The notes beneath the pieces are model-generated. The model was not told where the DNA came from. It ran no database searches and worked only from the letters and a program-made list of their open reading frames with translations. Of a stretch of DNA of 12,835 nucleotides, positions 1 through 5,884 are shown piece after piece (within the stretch, counting starts at the first letter, position 1; each line of letters begins with the position of its first letter). This DNA comes from a bacterium (GTDB lineage: Bacteria > Patescibacteriota > Minisyncoccia > UBA6257 > 02-FULL-45-10c): NCBI GenBank assembly GCA_021799965.1, contig JAJYZL010000007.1:1-12835 (forward strand), read 5' to 3'. Both the position numbers and the translations under genes were made by a program.

Positions 1-15
1 GGTTTACAGTTGCCT

Positions 16-1098
16 CTAGAAGAGATATTTGGATCTCGGTTTCCTCTCCCGTTTTTCCCTCGGCAAAGGCCGTCTCCTTAATCTTCCGCAGGTAATACCC
101 ATTCCTCTTTCATGATCGCGGTCTAATTTTGTCTGAGGTCTATTTTCTTCCGAGAAATACTTAATGAATTTCTTGGGTGCGGAAGGAAGATCTAGTTCGG
201 CTAATGGATTCTTGAAGTTTTCGATCGCATCGATTATTTGCTCTTTTGTTGGCTTACGCTTAAATTTCACCGCTACACTGGCCATATGTCCATCAGAAAC
301 GGCGACTCTTATACAGGTTGCCGAAATATTTATCTCTTTCGACGGCATTATTTTTTTGCCTTTTATGGAACCTAAAATTTTGAGTGGCTCTTTTTCTGTT
401 TTTTCTTCTTCTCCTCCTATGAACGGAATGCAATTATCCACCATTTCCGGCCAAGATTCAAAAGTTTTTCCGGCTCCGGAAATAGCTTGTAAAGTAGTCA
501 CCGAAACAGTTTTGGGACCAAACTTTTTCAAGGCATGAATTATGGGCAAATATGATTGAAGAGAACAATTCGGCTTTACAACAATAAATCCTCCTTTCCC
601 TAAATTCCGCTTCGCGGAATCGGGCGACGCCCCTCGGGCGTTTAGCCAGCCGCGATTCTTTCTTTGGATATCAATAATATCCAAATGATCGCTATTCAAC
701 TCCGGCATGATCATAGGCACATCCTCAGTCCATCTATGCGCTGAATTATTAGAGACGACGGCTACGCCTGCGGCGGCATATCGCTCCTCAACCTCTTTTA
801 TTTTTTGCTTATCCATATCAATCGCGGAAAAAACCAAATCAACGCTTTTTACGATCTCATCAAAATCTTCTTCAACGGCCCTAACAATTATATTTTTTAC
901 ATTTTCGGGAATACTGGTTCTCATATTCCACCTTCCATTCATTACCTCTCCATATTTTTTCCCGGCTGACTGCGGTGACGCAGCAACAACCACAACGTTG
1001 AACCAAGGATGATCTTCCAAAAGAGAAATGAATCTCTGGCCAACCATACCAGTTGCCCCTAAAATACCAACCCTAAACTTATTTTTTAGGACTTTCAT
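16..1098 (-). CDS. asd: Aspartate-semialdehyde dehydrogenase (archaeal/yeast-type) with in-frame insertion and aberrant C-terminus
   Basis: Predicted to reduce aspartyl-4-phosphate to aspartate semialdehyde with NADPH, the step between the two activities of the upstream fusion enzyme. The N-terminus has a Rossmann dinucleotide-binding motif (GILGATGMVGQ, residues 11-21). The catalytic cysteine is Cys178 in KPNCSLQSY, and His271 in SDGHMASV is the expected catalytic histidine. SGAGKT (207-212) also fits the family. Residues 152-166 are an extra segment encoded by a palindromic element and lie just before the active-site strand. After GMGITCGRLR (to residue 341) the protein stops resembling the family: the usual C-terminal segment with an SHNT-like motif and a Gly/Ala-rich helix is replaced by a basic tail ending at 16. 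This suggests a frameshift, an assembly error near the window edge, or a damaged gene. It starts 36 nt after the upstream gene, without a Shine-Dalgarno, and is probably cotranscribed with it. Confidence 0.9.
   Translation of the reverse strand: MKVLKNKFRVGILGATGMVGQRFISLLEDHPWFNVVVVAASPQSAGKKYGEVMNGRWNMRTSIPENVKNIIVRAVEEDFDEIVKSVDLVFSAIDMDKQKIKEVEERYAAAGVAVVSNNSAHRWTEDVPMIMPELNSDHLDIIDIQRKNRGWLNARGASPDSAKRNLGKGGFIVVKPNCSLQSYLPIIHALKKFGPKTVSVTTLQAISGAGKTFESWPEMVDNCIPFIGGEEEKTEKEPLKILGSIKGKKIMPSKEINISATCIRVAVSDGHMASVAVKFKRKPTKEQIIDAIENFKNPLAELDLPSAPKKFIKYFSEENRPQTKLDRDHERGMGITCGRLRRRPLPREKRERKPRSKYLF
600..645. repeat. GC-rich palindromic element inserted in frame in asd
   Basis: The 46-nt element is bounded by CTAAA and TTTAG, which can pair. 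Inside are two perfect hairpins: ATTCCGC-TTC-GCGGAAT at 604-620 and ACGCCC-CTC-GGGCGT at 627-641. The whole can fold as a three-way junction on either strand. It keeps the asd frame and adds about 15 residues (LNARGASPDSAKRNL) where related enzymes pass directly from an RGW-like turn to the strand carrying the catalytic Cys. This resembles the behaviour of Rickettsia palindromic elements, although the sequence is different. Only one copy is in the window, so dispersal in the genome is inferred. Confidence 0.75.
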
Positions 1099-1134
1099 AT
1101 TTTTGTTTGAAAATTAAAAATTTAAAATTATAAA

Positions 1135-3552
1135 TTATATCCTTAGTATATCCGCCAATACTCCACCAGCCGTCACCTCTGCTCCAGCACCCGGACCTTG
1201 CACGACAAGGGGTCTTTCTTTGTATCTCTTGGTGTAAAAAGCAAAGATATTGTCTGCTCCGCTGGTATGAGCTAAAGGATTTTCTTTGGAAACCATCTCT
1301 AATTTAGCTGAAGCTCTGTCTTTATATATCTTCGCGACATAACGCAAAACTTTATCATCTCTTTCGGCTTTTTCTGACATTTTTTTGAAATAGCCGTCAA
1401 AGCCCTTCAACTCTTCCATAAACTTTTCCACATCGCTCATCTTTCTTAGTTTTTCCGGAACCAAGCTTTCTATTTTCACATCTTTAAATTCCATTTCCAA
1501 GCCGATTTCTCTAGCCAGTATTAGCAATTTTCTCCCCACGTCTTGGCCGCTTAGATCTTCCCGCGGATCCGGTTCGGTATAGCCTAGTTTTTTGGCCTTG
1601 GCTACTATTTCACTGAAATTTTCCTTTGAATTGAAATTATTGAAAATATAGCTTAAAGTTCCGGAAAAAATACCTTCGATCCTTTCAACTCTATCCCCGG
1701 CAGCTATCAGATCTCTTAAAGTAGATAGCACGGGCAAAGCCGCGCCGACATTTGTTTCATATAAAAACCTCTTACTACTTTCCCTAAGCACCTCTCTTAT
1801 CTTTTCATAATCTTTCATTGGTAAAACATTGAATTTCTTATTTGGGGAAACGACACTGAAGCCCGCTTCGGCTATTTCAATATATTTTTTAGCAATGAAC
1901 TCGCTAGCCGTGCAATCAACGAAAATTTTATCGGAAAAATTCAACCGCTTGGCCTCATTCAGCCACTTATTGAGATCAGCAGCCTCGCCCTTTTCAAGAG
2001 AGCTCTTCCAATTTTTTAAATCTATCCCTAGTTCACTTAACAACATTTTTTTATCGTTAATTATTCCGCAAACCCGCAGAGATTTGAAGGGCAGCTCCTT
2101 GATCTGATCAAGCAATGTTCCTCCTATATTGCCCGTGCCGATCAAAAATATATTTTTGACCCCGTCAAATACATATTGATCATGTATCAAATTTAATGCC
2201 TTAGCCTTATCTTTAGATCCAACTGTCAGAGAAATATTTCTTTCTGATCCGCCCTGTGCAATAGCGGTAATATTTATCTTATTTTCGCCAAGCACTTTAA
2301 AAAGCTTACCGGAAATTCCAGGCGTCCCGCGCATCTTGTCGCCCACCACCGCAATGATGGCCTGATCTGATATAAAACTTAAATTAACGGAGCCGGCTTT
2401 AATTTCCTTTTGAAATTCTTTTTTAAGAAAGATCAGCGCCTGTTTAAGCTCGCTTGTTTTTATTGCCAGACAAACAGTGTGTTCAGAAGATGCCTGAGAG
2501 ATCAAAATAACATTTGCCTTAGCCTTCCTAGTTGCTTCAAAAATTCTCGCAGCACTTCCCGGAATACCGATCAAGCTTACTCCGCCGACGATCACTAAAG
2601 AGATAACATCGACAGATGTGATTCCTTTTACTACCGGACCACCATCGGATGGATTTTTTAAGATTAAGGTTCCTTTTGTTGACGGATTAAAAGTATTTTT
2701 GATCACAATGGGGATCTTCTTTTTGACTGCCGGCAACATAGTAGCCGGATGAATAACTTTGGCTCCAAAATAAGCCAGCTCCACAGCCTCTTCATAGCCG
2801 ACCTCTTTCAAAACAACCGCATTTTTGACTAGCTTGGGATCGGCGCTTAAAATTCCGTCAACATCGGTCCAAATCTCAACAATTTTAACTCCCAAAGCTG
2901 CGCCAAAAATAGCCCCCGAATAATCAGATCCGCCCCTCCCTAATGTCGTAGTTTCATTATTATTAGTTGATCCTAAAAATCCGGTAATCACAGGAATTCC
3001 AACCTTATCAGAAAAATATTTTTTTATGATTTTATTTGTTTCCAAAAAATCCACCGCCGCATTCATAAAATTATCGTCGGTTTTAACCAATTCTCTGGCA
3101 TCAACAAAATAACTTTTTTTAAAAAGCCCGTCTTTGATATATCCCGATACTATAAAAGCTGAAAATCTTTCTCCAAAGCTGGCCACCAAATCCAATTGCT
3201 TGGGAGAAACTTCTTTTTTGGATAATATTTTCTCCAAAACTTCGCTCAACTCCATAATTAAATTTTCAATATATTTCAAAGCCGCTTTCTGCCCGGCTTT
3301 TGATTTTATCAGTTTTTTGACGGCTTCCTCGTGACGCTTTTTTATTATCTCAACCTCATCTTTGTATTTAACATCGCCGGACGCTGCTAATTTAGCTGAT
3401 TTCAAAAGCTGATCGGTAATTCCCTGAAAAGCCGAAACCACCATAGCAACACCTTCTTTTTTTGCCGCATCAACTACTATTTTAGACGCCCTCTTTATCA
3501 TTTCCGGATTACCCACAGACGAACCTCCAAATTTTAATATTTTTATGATCAT
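1135..3552 (-). CDS. thrA: Bifunctional aspartokinase/homoserine dehydrogenase (ThrA-like)
   Basis: This 805-residue fusion is close in length to E. coli ThrA (820). The aspartokinase domain covers about residues 1-300, with KFGGSSV at 7-13 and TLGRGGSDYSG at 203-213. Paired ACT regulatory domains cover about 315-460 and include AIAQGGSERNISL, which matches the threonine-sensing segment of AK-HSDH enzymes. The homoserine dehydrogenase domain follows, with an NAD(P) motif GTGNIGG at 472-478 and the family signature EPDPREDLSGQDVGRK at 660-675. It catalyses the first and third steps from aspartate towards homoserine, threonine and methionine; the downstream asd supplies the second. The ATG at 3552 is used because KILKFGG follows at once, as in the family; no Shine-Dalgarno is visible. 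It lies 27 nt downstream of an attenuator-type terminator, so it is probably controlled by threonine supply at both transcription and enzyme level. Confidence 0.96.
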   Translation of the reverse strand: MIIKILKFGGSSVGNPEMIKRASKIVVDAAKKEGVAMVVSAFQGITDQLLKSAKLAASGDVKYKDEVEIIKKRHEEAVKKLIKSKAGQKAALKYIENLIMELSEVLEKILSKKEVSPKQLDLVASFGERFSAFIVSGYIKDGLFKKSYFVDARELVKTDDNFMNAAVDFLETNKIIKKYFSDKVGIPVITGFLGSTNNNETTTLGRGGSDYSGAIFGAALGVKIVEIWTDVDGILSADPKLVKNAVVLKEVGYEEAVELAYFGAKVIHPATMLPAVKKKIPIVIKNTFNPSTKGTLILKNPSDGGPVVKGITSVDVISLVIVGGVSLIGIPGSAARIFEATRKAKANVILISQASSEHTVCLAIKTSELKQALIFLKKEFQKEIKAGSVNLSFISDQAIIAVVGDKMRGTPGISGKLFKVLGENKINITAIAQGGSERNISLTVGSKDKAKALNLIHDQYVFDGVKNIFLIGTGNIGGTLLDQIKELPFKSLRVCGIINDKKMLLSELGIDLKNWKSSLEKGEAADLNKWLNEAKRLNFSDKIFVDCTASEFIAKKYIEIAEAGFSVVSPNKKFNVLPMKDYEKIREVLRESSKRFLYETNVGAALPVLSTLRDLIAAGDRVERIEGIFSGTLSYIFNNFNSKENFSEIVAKAKKLGYTEPDPREDLSGQDVGRKLLILAREIGLEMEFKDVKIESLVPEKLRKMSDVEKFMEELKGFDGYFKKMSEKAERDDKVLRYVAKIYKDRASAKLEMVSKENPLAHTSGADNIFAFYTKRYKERPLVVQGPGAGAEVTAGGVLADILRI

Positions 3553-3579
3553 AATTTTAATTATTTATTTTTTAATTAA

Positions 3580-3604
3580 AAACCCCGGCTTTCGGCCGGG
3601 GTTT
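3580..3604 (-). terminator. Intrinsic terminator of the thr attenuator (segments 3:4)
   Basis: This is a perfect 10-bp hairpin, AAACCCCGGC with GCCGGGGTTT around a 5-nt loop, followed on the minus strand by a short T-run. It lies between the Thr-rich leader ORF and thrA, so it would stop transcription before thrA rather than end a long gene. Its promoter-proximal arm (3595-3604) is the same segment that can pair with 3626-3641 in the antiterminator. Confidence 0.88.
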
Positions 3605-3641
3605 AGTTAGTTTTTGTAAATACTTTAACTACAACCTCGGC
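3595..3641 (-). promoter_or_regulatory. Antiterminator alternative fold (segments 2:3)
   Basis: On the minus-strand RNA, GCCGAGGTTGTAGTTA (3626-3641) can pair with TAACTAAACCCCGGC (3595-3609), with one A-C mismatch and one bulged G. This fold uses the left arm of the terminator, so it excludes termination. Segment 2 can instead pair through GTTGTAGTT with AACTACAAC inside the Thr codons (segment 1). The leader stop codon lies within segment 2. A ribosome stalled on Thr codons would therefore favour 2:3 and readthrough, whereas one that reaches the stop would favour the 3:4 terminator. The pairings are seen; the mechanism is inferred from the E. coli thr and trp attenuators. Confidence 0.85.
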
Positions 3642-3691
3642 TGAGAGCTAGTTGTTGTAGTTGTAGTTGTGAAAACGACTCTTAATAACAT
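3629..3691 (-). CDS. Threonine-rich leader peptide of the thr attenuator
   Basis: A 20-codon ORF begins MLLRVVF, continues with seven consecutive threonine codons (ACA and ACT mixed, 3650-3670), and ends SSQPRL before TAG. It has the expected design of a thrL-type leader peptide: a run of codons for the pathway end product, placed between a promoter and an intrinsic terminator directly upstream of the pathway gene. The ATG lies 7 nt after the -10 hexamer, so the transcript should be leaderless or nearly so, and there is no Shine-Dalgarno. The E. coli thrL peptide is also Thr-rich, but it mixes in Ile codons, which are absent here. The product probably has no function of its own; its translation is the sensor. 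Confidence 0.9.
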   Translation of the reverse strand: MLLRVVFTTTTTTTSSQPRL

Positions 3692-3698
3692 TAATTTA

Positions 3699-3726
3699 AT
3701 GATAACAAGCACAAATTGATAGTCAA
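3699..3726 (-). promoter_or_regulatory. Promoter of the thr leader-thrA-asd operon
   Basis: The -35 TTGACT (3721-3726) and -10 TATCAT (3699-3704) are separated by 16 nt; each differs from the sigma-70 consensus at one position. The predicted start is at about 3691-3692, essentially at the leader ATG. The promoter begins right after the clpP terminator at 3738-3766. Confidence 0.82.
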
Positions 3727-3737
3727 CTCCACAAAAA

Positions 3738-3766
3738 AAGCCCCGACTCTTACTGAGTCGGGGCTT
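3738..3766 (-). terminator. Terminator of the first clpP gene
   Basis: The 12-bp arms AAGCCCCGACTC and GAGTCGGGGCTT are separated by 5 nt and followed on the minus strand by a seven-T run. The hairpin starts 8 nt past the clpP stop and separates clpP from the thr promoter. Confidence 0.93.
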
Positions 3767-3774
3767 GTTACCCC

Positions 3775-4416
3775 TCAGAACTCTTCGATCGGCACAACAC
3801 CGTCGATGAGACCATATTTTTTTGCTTCCTCCGGAGAGAAATAATGGTCCCTGTCCGCATCTTTTGTTATCTCTTCGACGGTTTTGTTCGATGCTTTTGC
3901 CAGAATATCGTAAAGGATATCCTGCAGCCTTTCCGCTTCACCGATAGAAGCCTTCATGTCAGCGACCGGCCCCTCGGCTCCGCCGGAAACCTGATGGATC
4001 ATGATCCTGGCATACGGCAAGGAAAATCTCTTGCCCTTGCTACCAGAAGCCAAGATAACAGACCCCATAGAAGCAGCCTGACCCATGCAGATGGTGCTGA
4101 TAGCTTTTCCCTTTTTGATTATATGCCGCATCGTAGAGATGATAGCCAATCCCGCCGTCACTGATCCGCCAGGGGAATCAATGTAAATATTGATATCCTC
4201 GTTTTTGTCTACACTGTTGAGATAAAGAAGCTCCCCGACTATTATGTCAGCCATAGCGTTTTCGATCACGCCGCTGATCATAATGATGCTGTTATTCTGC
4301 AAAAGGGAGGAAAACAAATCATACGCCTCCCTTCCCGTGGGGGTCTTCTGGATAATGGTCGGAACCAGTATTCCGCTTCTCGGGACGTAAAGTCCGCTTT
4401 TGGTATCTTTTTCCAT
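3775..4416 (-). CDS. clpP: ATP-dependent Clp protease proteolytic subunit, paralogue 1
   Basis: Serine peptidase of the ClpP family (S14), the barrel-forming subunit that degrades proteins delivered by ClpX- or ClpC-type ATPases in the cytoplasm. The catalytic triad is complete: Ser116 in GQAASMGS, His141 in MIHQVSGG and Asp190 in DADRDHYFS. The oxyanion-strand motif IDSPGGSVTAG is at 79-89. The length of 213 residues is normal. The start ATG at 4416 is supported by a strong Shine-Dalgarno 7 nt upstream. A second ClpP lies 115 nt upstream on the same strand, but a terminator and a promoter intervene, so the two are probably transcribed separately. Two ClpPs may form a mixed tetradecamer as in some actinobacteria and cyanobacteria; that is inference. 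Confidence 0.97.
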   Translation of the reverse strand: MEKDTKSGLYVPRSGILVPTIIQKTPTGREAYDLFSSLLQNNSIIMISGVIENAMADIIVGELLYLNSVDKNEDINIYIDSPGGSVTAGLAIISTMRHIIKKGKAISTICMGQAASMGSVILASGSKGKRFSLPYARIMIHQVSGGAEGPVADMKASIGEAERLQDILYDILAKASNKTVEEITKDADRDHYFSPEEAKKYGLIDGVVPIEEF

Positions 4417-4423
4417 AATACCG

Positions 4424-4430
4424 CCTCCTT
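4424..4430 (-). promoter_or_regulatory. Strong Shine-Dalgarno of clpP paralogue 1
   Basis: AAGGAGG lies 7 nt before the ATG at 4416. It is notable because most genes in the window have no recognisable Shine-Dalgarno. Confidence 0.88.
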
Positions 4431-4456
4431 ATTCTTATTTTTAAGCTCCTAATTTA

Positions 4457-4485
4457 AACCTAAATTAAAACCCGACAGTGGTCAA
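4457..4485 (-). promoter_or_regulatory. Promoter of clpP paralogue 1
   Basis: The -35 TTGACC (4480-4485) is followed after 17 nt by the -10 TAGGTT (4457-4462). The -10 is far from consensus, but TAGGTT at the same spacing recurs in the promoter at 5196-5224. The predicted leader is about 35 nt. Confidence 0.6.
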
Positions 4486-4492
4486 TAGATAA

Positions 4493-4524
4493 AAAACAAC
4501 CCCGATAATTATCAGGGTTGTTTT
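4493..4524 (-). terminator. Terminator of clpP paralogue 2
   Basis: The 14-nt arms AAAACAACCCCGAT and ATCAGGGTTGTTTT surround AATT. The one mismatch on the plus strand (C with A) becomes a permitted G-U pair on minus-strand RNA, which agrees with action downstream of the clpP that ends at 4532. Confidence 0.9.
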
Positions 4525-4531
4525 AAAAAAT

Positions 4532-5134
4532 CTATTTTTTTGTTTTTATTATTTCGTCCACCAAACCATATTCCTTGGACTCTTGCGGGGTAAGCCAATA
4601 GTCCCTATCCGTATCTTTCTGAATCTTGGAAAGAGATTGACCCGTGTGTTTGGCTAAAATTTGATTTAACTGCTCCCTCATTCTCAAAATATGTTTAGCG
4701 CTAATCTCAATCTCAGTAGCTTGACCGCCGATTCCCTCGCTCATTATTTGATGTATCAAAACTTCAGAGTTTGGAAGAATAAATCTTTTTCCCTTTGTTC
4801 CGGCTGCCAAAAGAACGGCGCCCATTGAAGCCGAAATACCAACTCCGATAGTGGAAACATCGCATTTTACATGCTGCATCGTATCGTAAATTGCCAACCC
4901 GGCGCTTACCGAACCGCCCGGAGAATTTATATAAAGCTTAATATCCTTTTTAGAATCTTCGTGTTCCAAAAATAAAAGCTGAGCGATGATAGTATTAGCC
5001 ATGCCGTCATTTACTGGACCACCTAAAAATATTATTCTCTCTTTTAAAAGACGGGAATAAATATCATAAGCCCGCTCCCCCATTGAGCCTTTTTCTATAA
5101 CTGTCGGAATTAAATATTCGTTTTTTTCGTTCAT
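4532..5134 (-). CDS. clpP: ATP-dependent Clp protease proteolytic subunit, paralogue 2
   Basis: A second ClpP-family serine peptidase, 200 residues long. The triad is complete: Ser103 in GISASMGA, His128 in LIHQIMSEG and Asp178 in DTDRDYWLT. INSPGGSVSAG is at 69-79. It differs clearly from the neighbouring ClpP around the nucleophile (GVGISASMG rather than CMGQAASMG), so this is an old paralogy rather than a recent tandem copy. The ATG at 5134 lacks a Shine-Dalgarno and follows a leader of about 23 nt. It is transcribed divergently from the phage-type gene at 5262. Its nearness to the trigger factor gene recalls the common tig-clpP-clpX cluster, but no clpX is in this window. Confidence 0.96.
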   Translation of the reverse strand: MNEKNEYLIPTVIEKGSMGERAYDIYSRLLKERIIFLGGPVNDGMANTIIAQLLFLEHEDSKKDIKLYINSPGGSVSAGLAIYDTMQHVKCDVSTIGVGISASMGAVLLAAGTKGKRFILPNSEVLIHQIMSEGIGGQATEIEISAKHILRMREQLNQILAKHTGQSLSKIQKDTDRDYWLTPQESKEYGLVDEIIKTKK

Positions 5135-5163
5135 AGGATTAATTATAACTAATTTTTCACCAA

Positions 5164-5192
5164 ATACTAATACCTAAATAAATCGCAGTCAA
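5164..5192 (-). promoter_or_regulatory. Promoter of clpP paralogue 2
   Basis: The -35 TTGACT (5187-5192) is followed after 17 nt by the -10 TAGTAT (5164-5169). The -35 is back to back with that of the divergent promoter, within the perfect inverted repeat GTCAA-TAG-TTGAC at 5188-5200. Confidence 0.68.
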
Positions 5193-5195
5193 TAG

Positions 5196-5224
5196 TTGAC
5201 ATTTTTACTGGAAAACTTTAGGTT
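5196..5224 (+). promoter_or_regulatory. Promoter of the phage-type gene
   Basis: Consensus -35 TTGACA (5196-5201) is followed after 17 nt by TAGGTT (5219-5224). A TATAAA overlaps at 5224-5229, but its 22-nt spacing is too long for a standard promoter. The same TTGAC-N-TAGGTT arrangement stands before clpP paralogue 1. Confidence 0.62.
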
Positions 5225-5248
5225 ATAAATAGTTTAAAGTTCTTTGAC

Positions 5249-5254
5249 AGGAGG
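5249..5254 (+). promoter_or_regulatory. Shine-Dalgarno that sets the start of the phage-type gene
   Basis: AGGAGG ends 7 nt before ATG 5262. The reading frame is open from a TTG at 5244, but that would place this ribosome-binding site inside the gene, so ATG 5262 is preferred. Confidence 0.88.
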
Positions 5255-5261
5255 ATATGGT

Positions 5262-5882
5262 ATGGAAACCAAGATAAAAGTCGTTCTGGAAGGAGTGGGT
5301 CGCGGTCTCCTTATGCATAAGTTCTGCATAGAAGACTACGGACAGATAAAGAGAAATAAAGCGGCAAAACCGTCACCGGAAGAAGAAGCTGAAAAAGTAG
5401 CTTACCGCCTGCCTGCGCAGGCGGACCTGCCTGCGCAGACAAGCCTGCCGGCTCAGAAGAAATCCGAAAAAGGACAGCTTTGCCTCCCGGCAGAGCACTT
5501 TATAGGATCTCTTATATCGGCAGGGGCCGGCTTCAAACAAGTCGGTAACGGCAAGAAGACTTACAAGTCGGCCTTCTCCGGCAATCTGGATATCTATCCG
5601 GAAAACGTCGGACTGACTGATGCAAACGGCGTAGCACTGGAAGATTACAAGATAGACAGCCGGCCCGTCTGCATCAAAGCCACGAAGGGCAGGATCATTC
5701 GCCATCGCCCGCTCATCAAAGCAGGCTGGCGTGCAGAATTCGTAATAGCCCTTTCCGACGATTCGATATCGCTAGAAATAATCAAAGCGATACTTGAAGA
5801 AGCCGGGAGAACCAAATGCGTCGGCGATTTCCGCCCACGCTTCGGCCAGTTCCGAGTAGTTTCCGCAGAAAAAATTCAGTAG
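5262..5882 (+). CDS. Conserved phage/mobile-element-type protein of unknown function
   Basis: 206 residues, with no signal peptide or membrane segment. I recognise the general pattern of a family of hypothetical proteins seen in phage and accessory regions, but not its function. It has an N-terminal beta strand with LLMHKF (16-21), a GQLCLPAEHFIGSLISAG segment (71-88), a basic GRIIRHRPLIKAGW stretch (143-156) and a Gly/Arg-rich ending VGDFRPRFGQFRVV (187-200). The Gly-rich end and basic stretch hint at nucleic-acid binding; this is weak inference. Residues 49-68 carry an LPAQ repeat encoded by a GC-rich palindromic insertion between a helix and the GQLCLPAEHF strand. The gene is more GC-rich than its neighbours, lies on the opposite strand, has its own promoter, Shine-Dalgarno and terminator, and splits the tig-clpP neighbourhood. 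All of this suggests acquisition by transfer. A G-rich repeat array follows directly after its stop. Confidence 0.8.
   Translation: METKIKVVLEGVGRGLLMHKFCIEDYGQIKRNKAAKPSPEEEAEKVAYRLPAQADLPAQTSLPAQKKSEKGQLCLPAEHFIGSLISAGAGFKQVGNGKKTYKSAFSGNLDIYPENVGLTDANGVALEDYKIDSRPVCIKATKGRIIRHRPLIKAGWRAEFVIALSDDSISLEIIKAILEEAGRTKCVGDFRPRFGQFRVVSAEKIQ
5405..5456. repeat. Three-unit GC-rich palindromic repeat inserted in frame (LPAQ repeat)
   Basis: The 13-mer CCTGCCTGCGCAG occurs at 5408-5420 and 5426-5438, with a diverged third copy at 5444-5456. The period is 18 nt (six codons), giving LPAQ three times. The first unit forms a perfect stem CCGCCTGC-CTGC-GCAGGCGG (5405-5424). It differs in sequence from the palindromic element in asd but behaves the same way, adding a loop without breaking the frame. 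Confidence 0.8.
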
Positions 5883-5884
5883 TT

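Noticed and set aside
3553..3774. T-box riboswitch controlling the thr operon
   Set aside because: No T-box sequence (AGGGTGG-like) or stem I is seen, and the region is fully explained by a leader-peptide attenuator.
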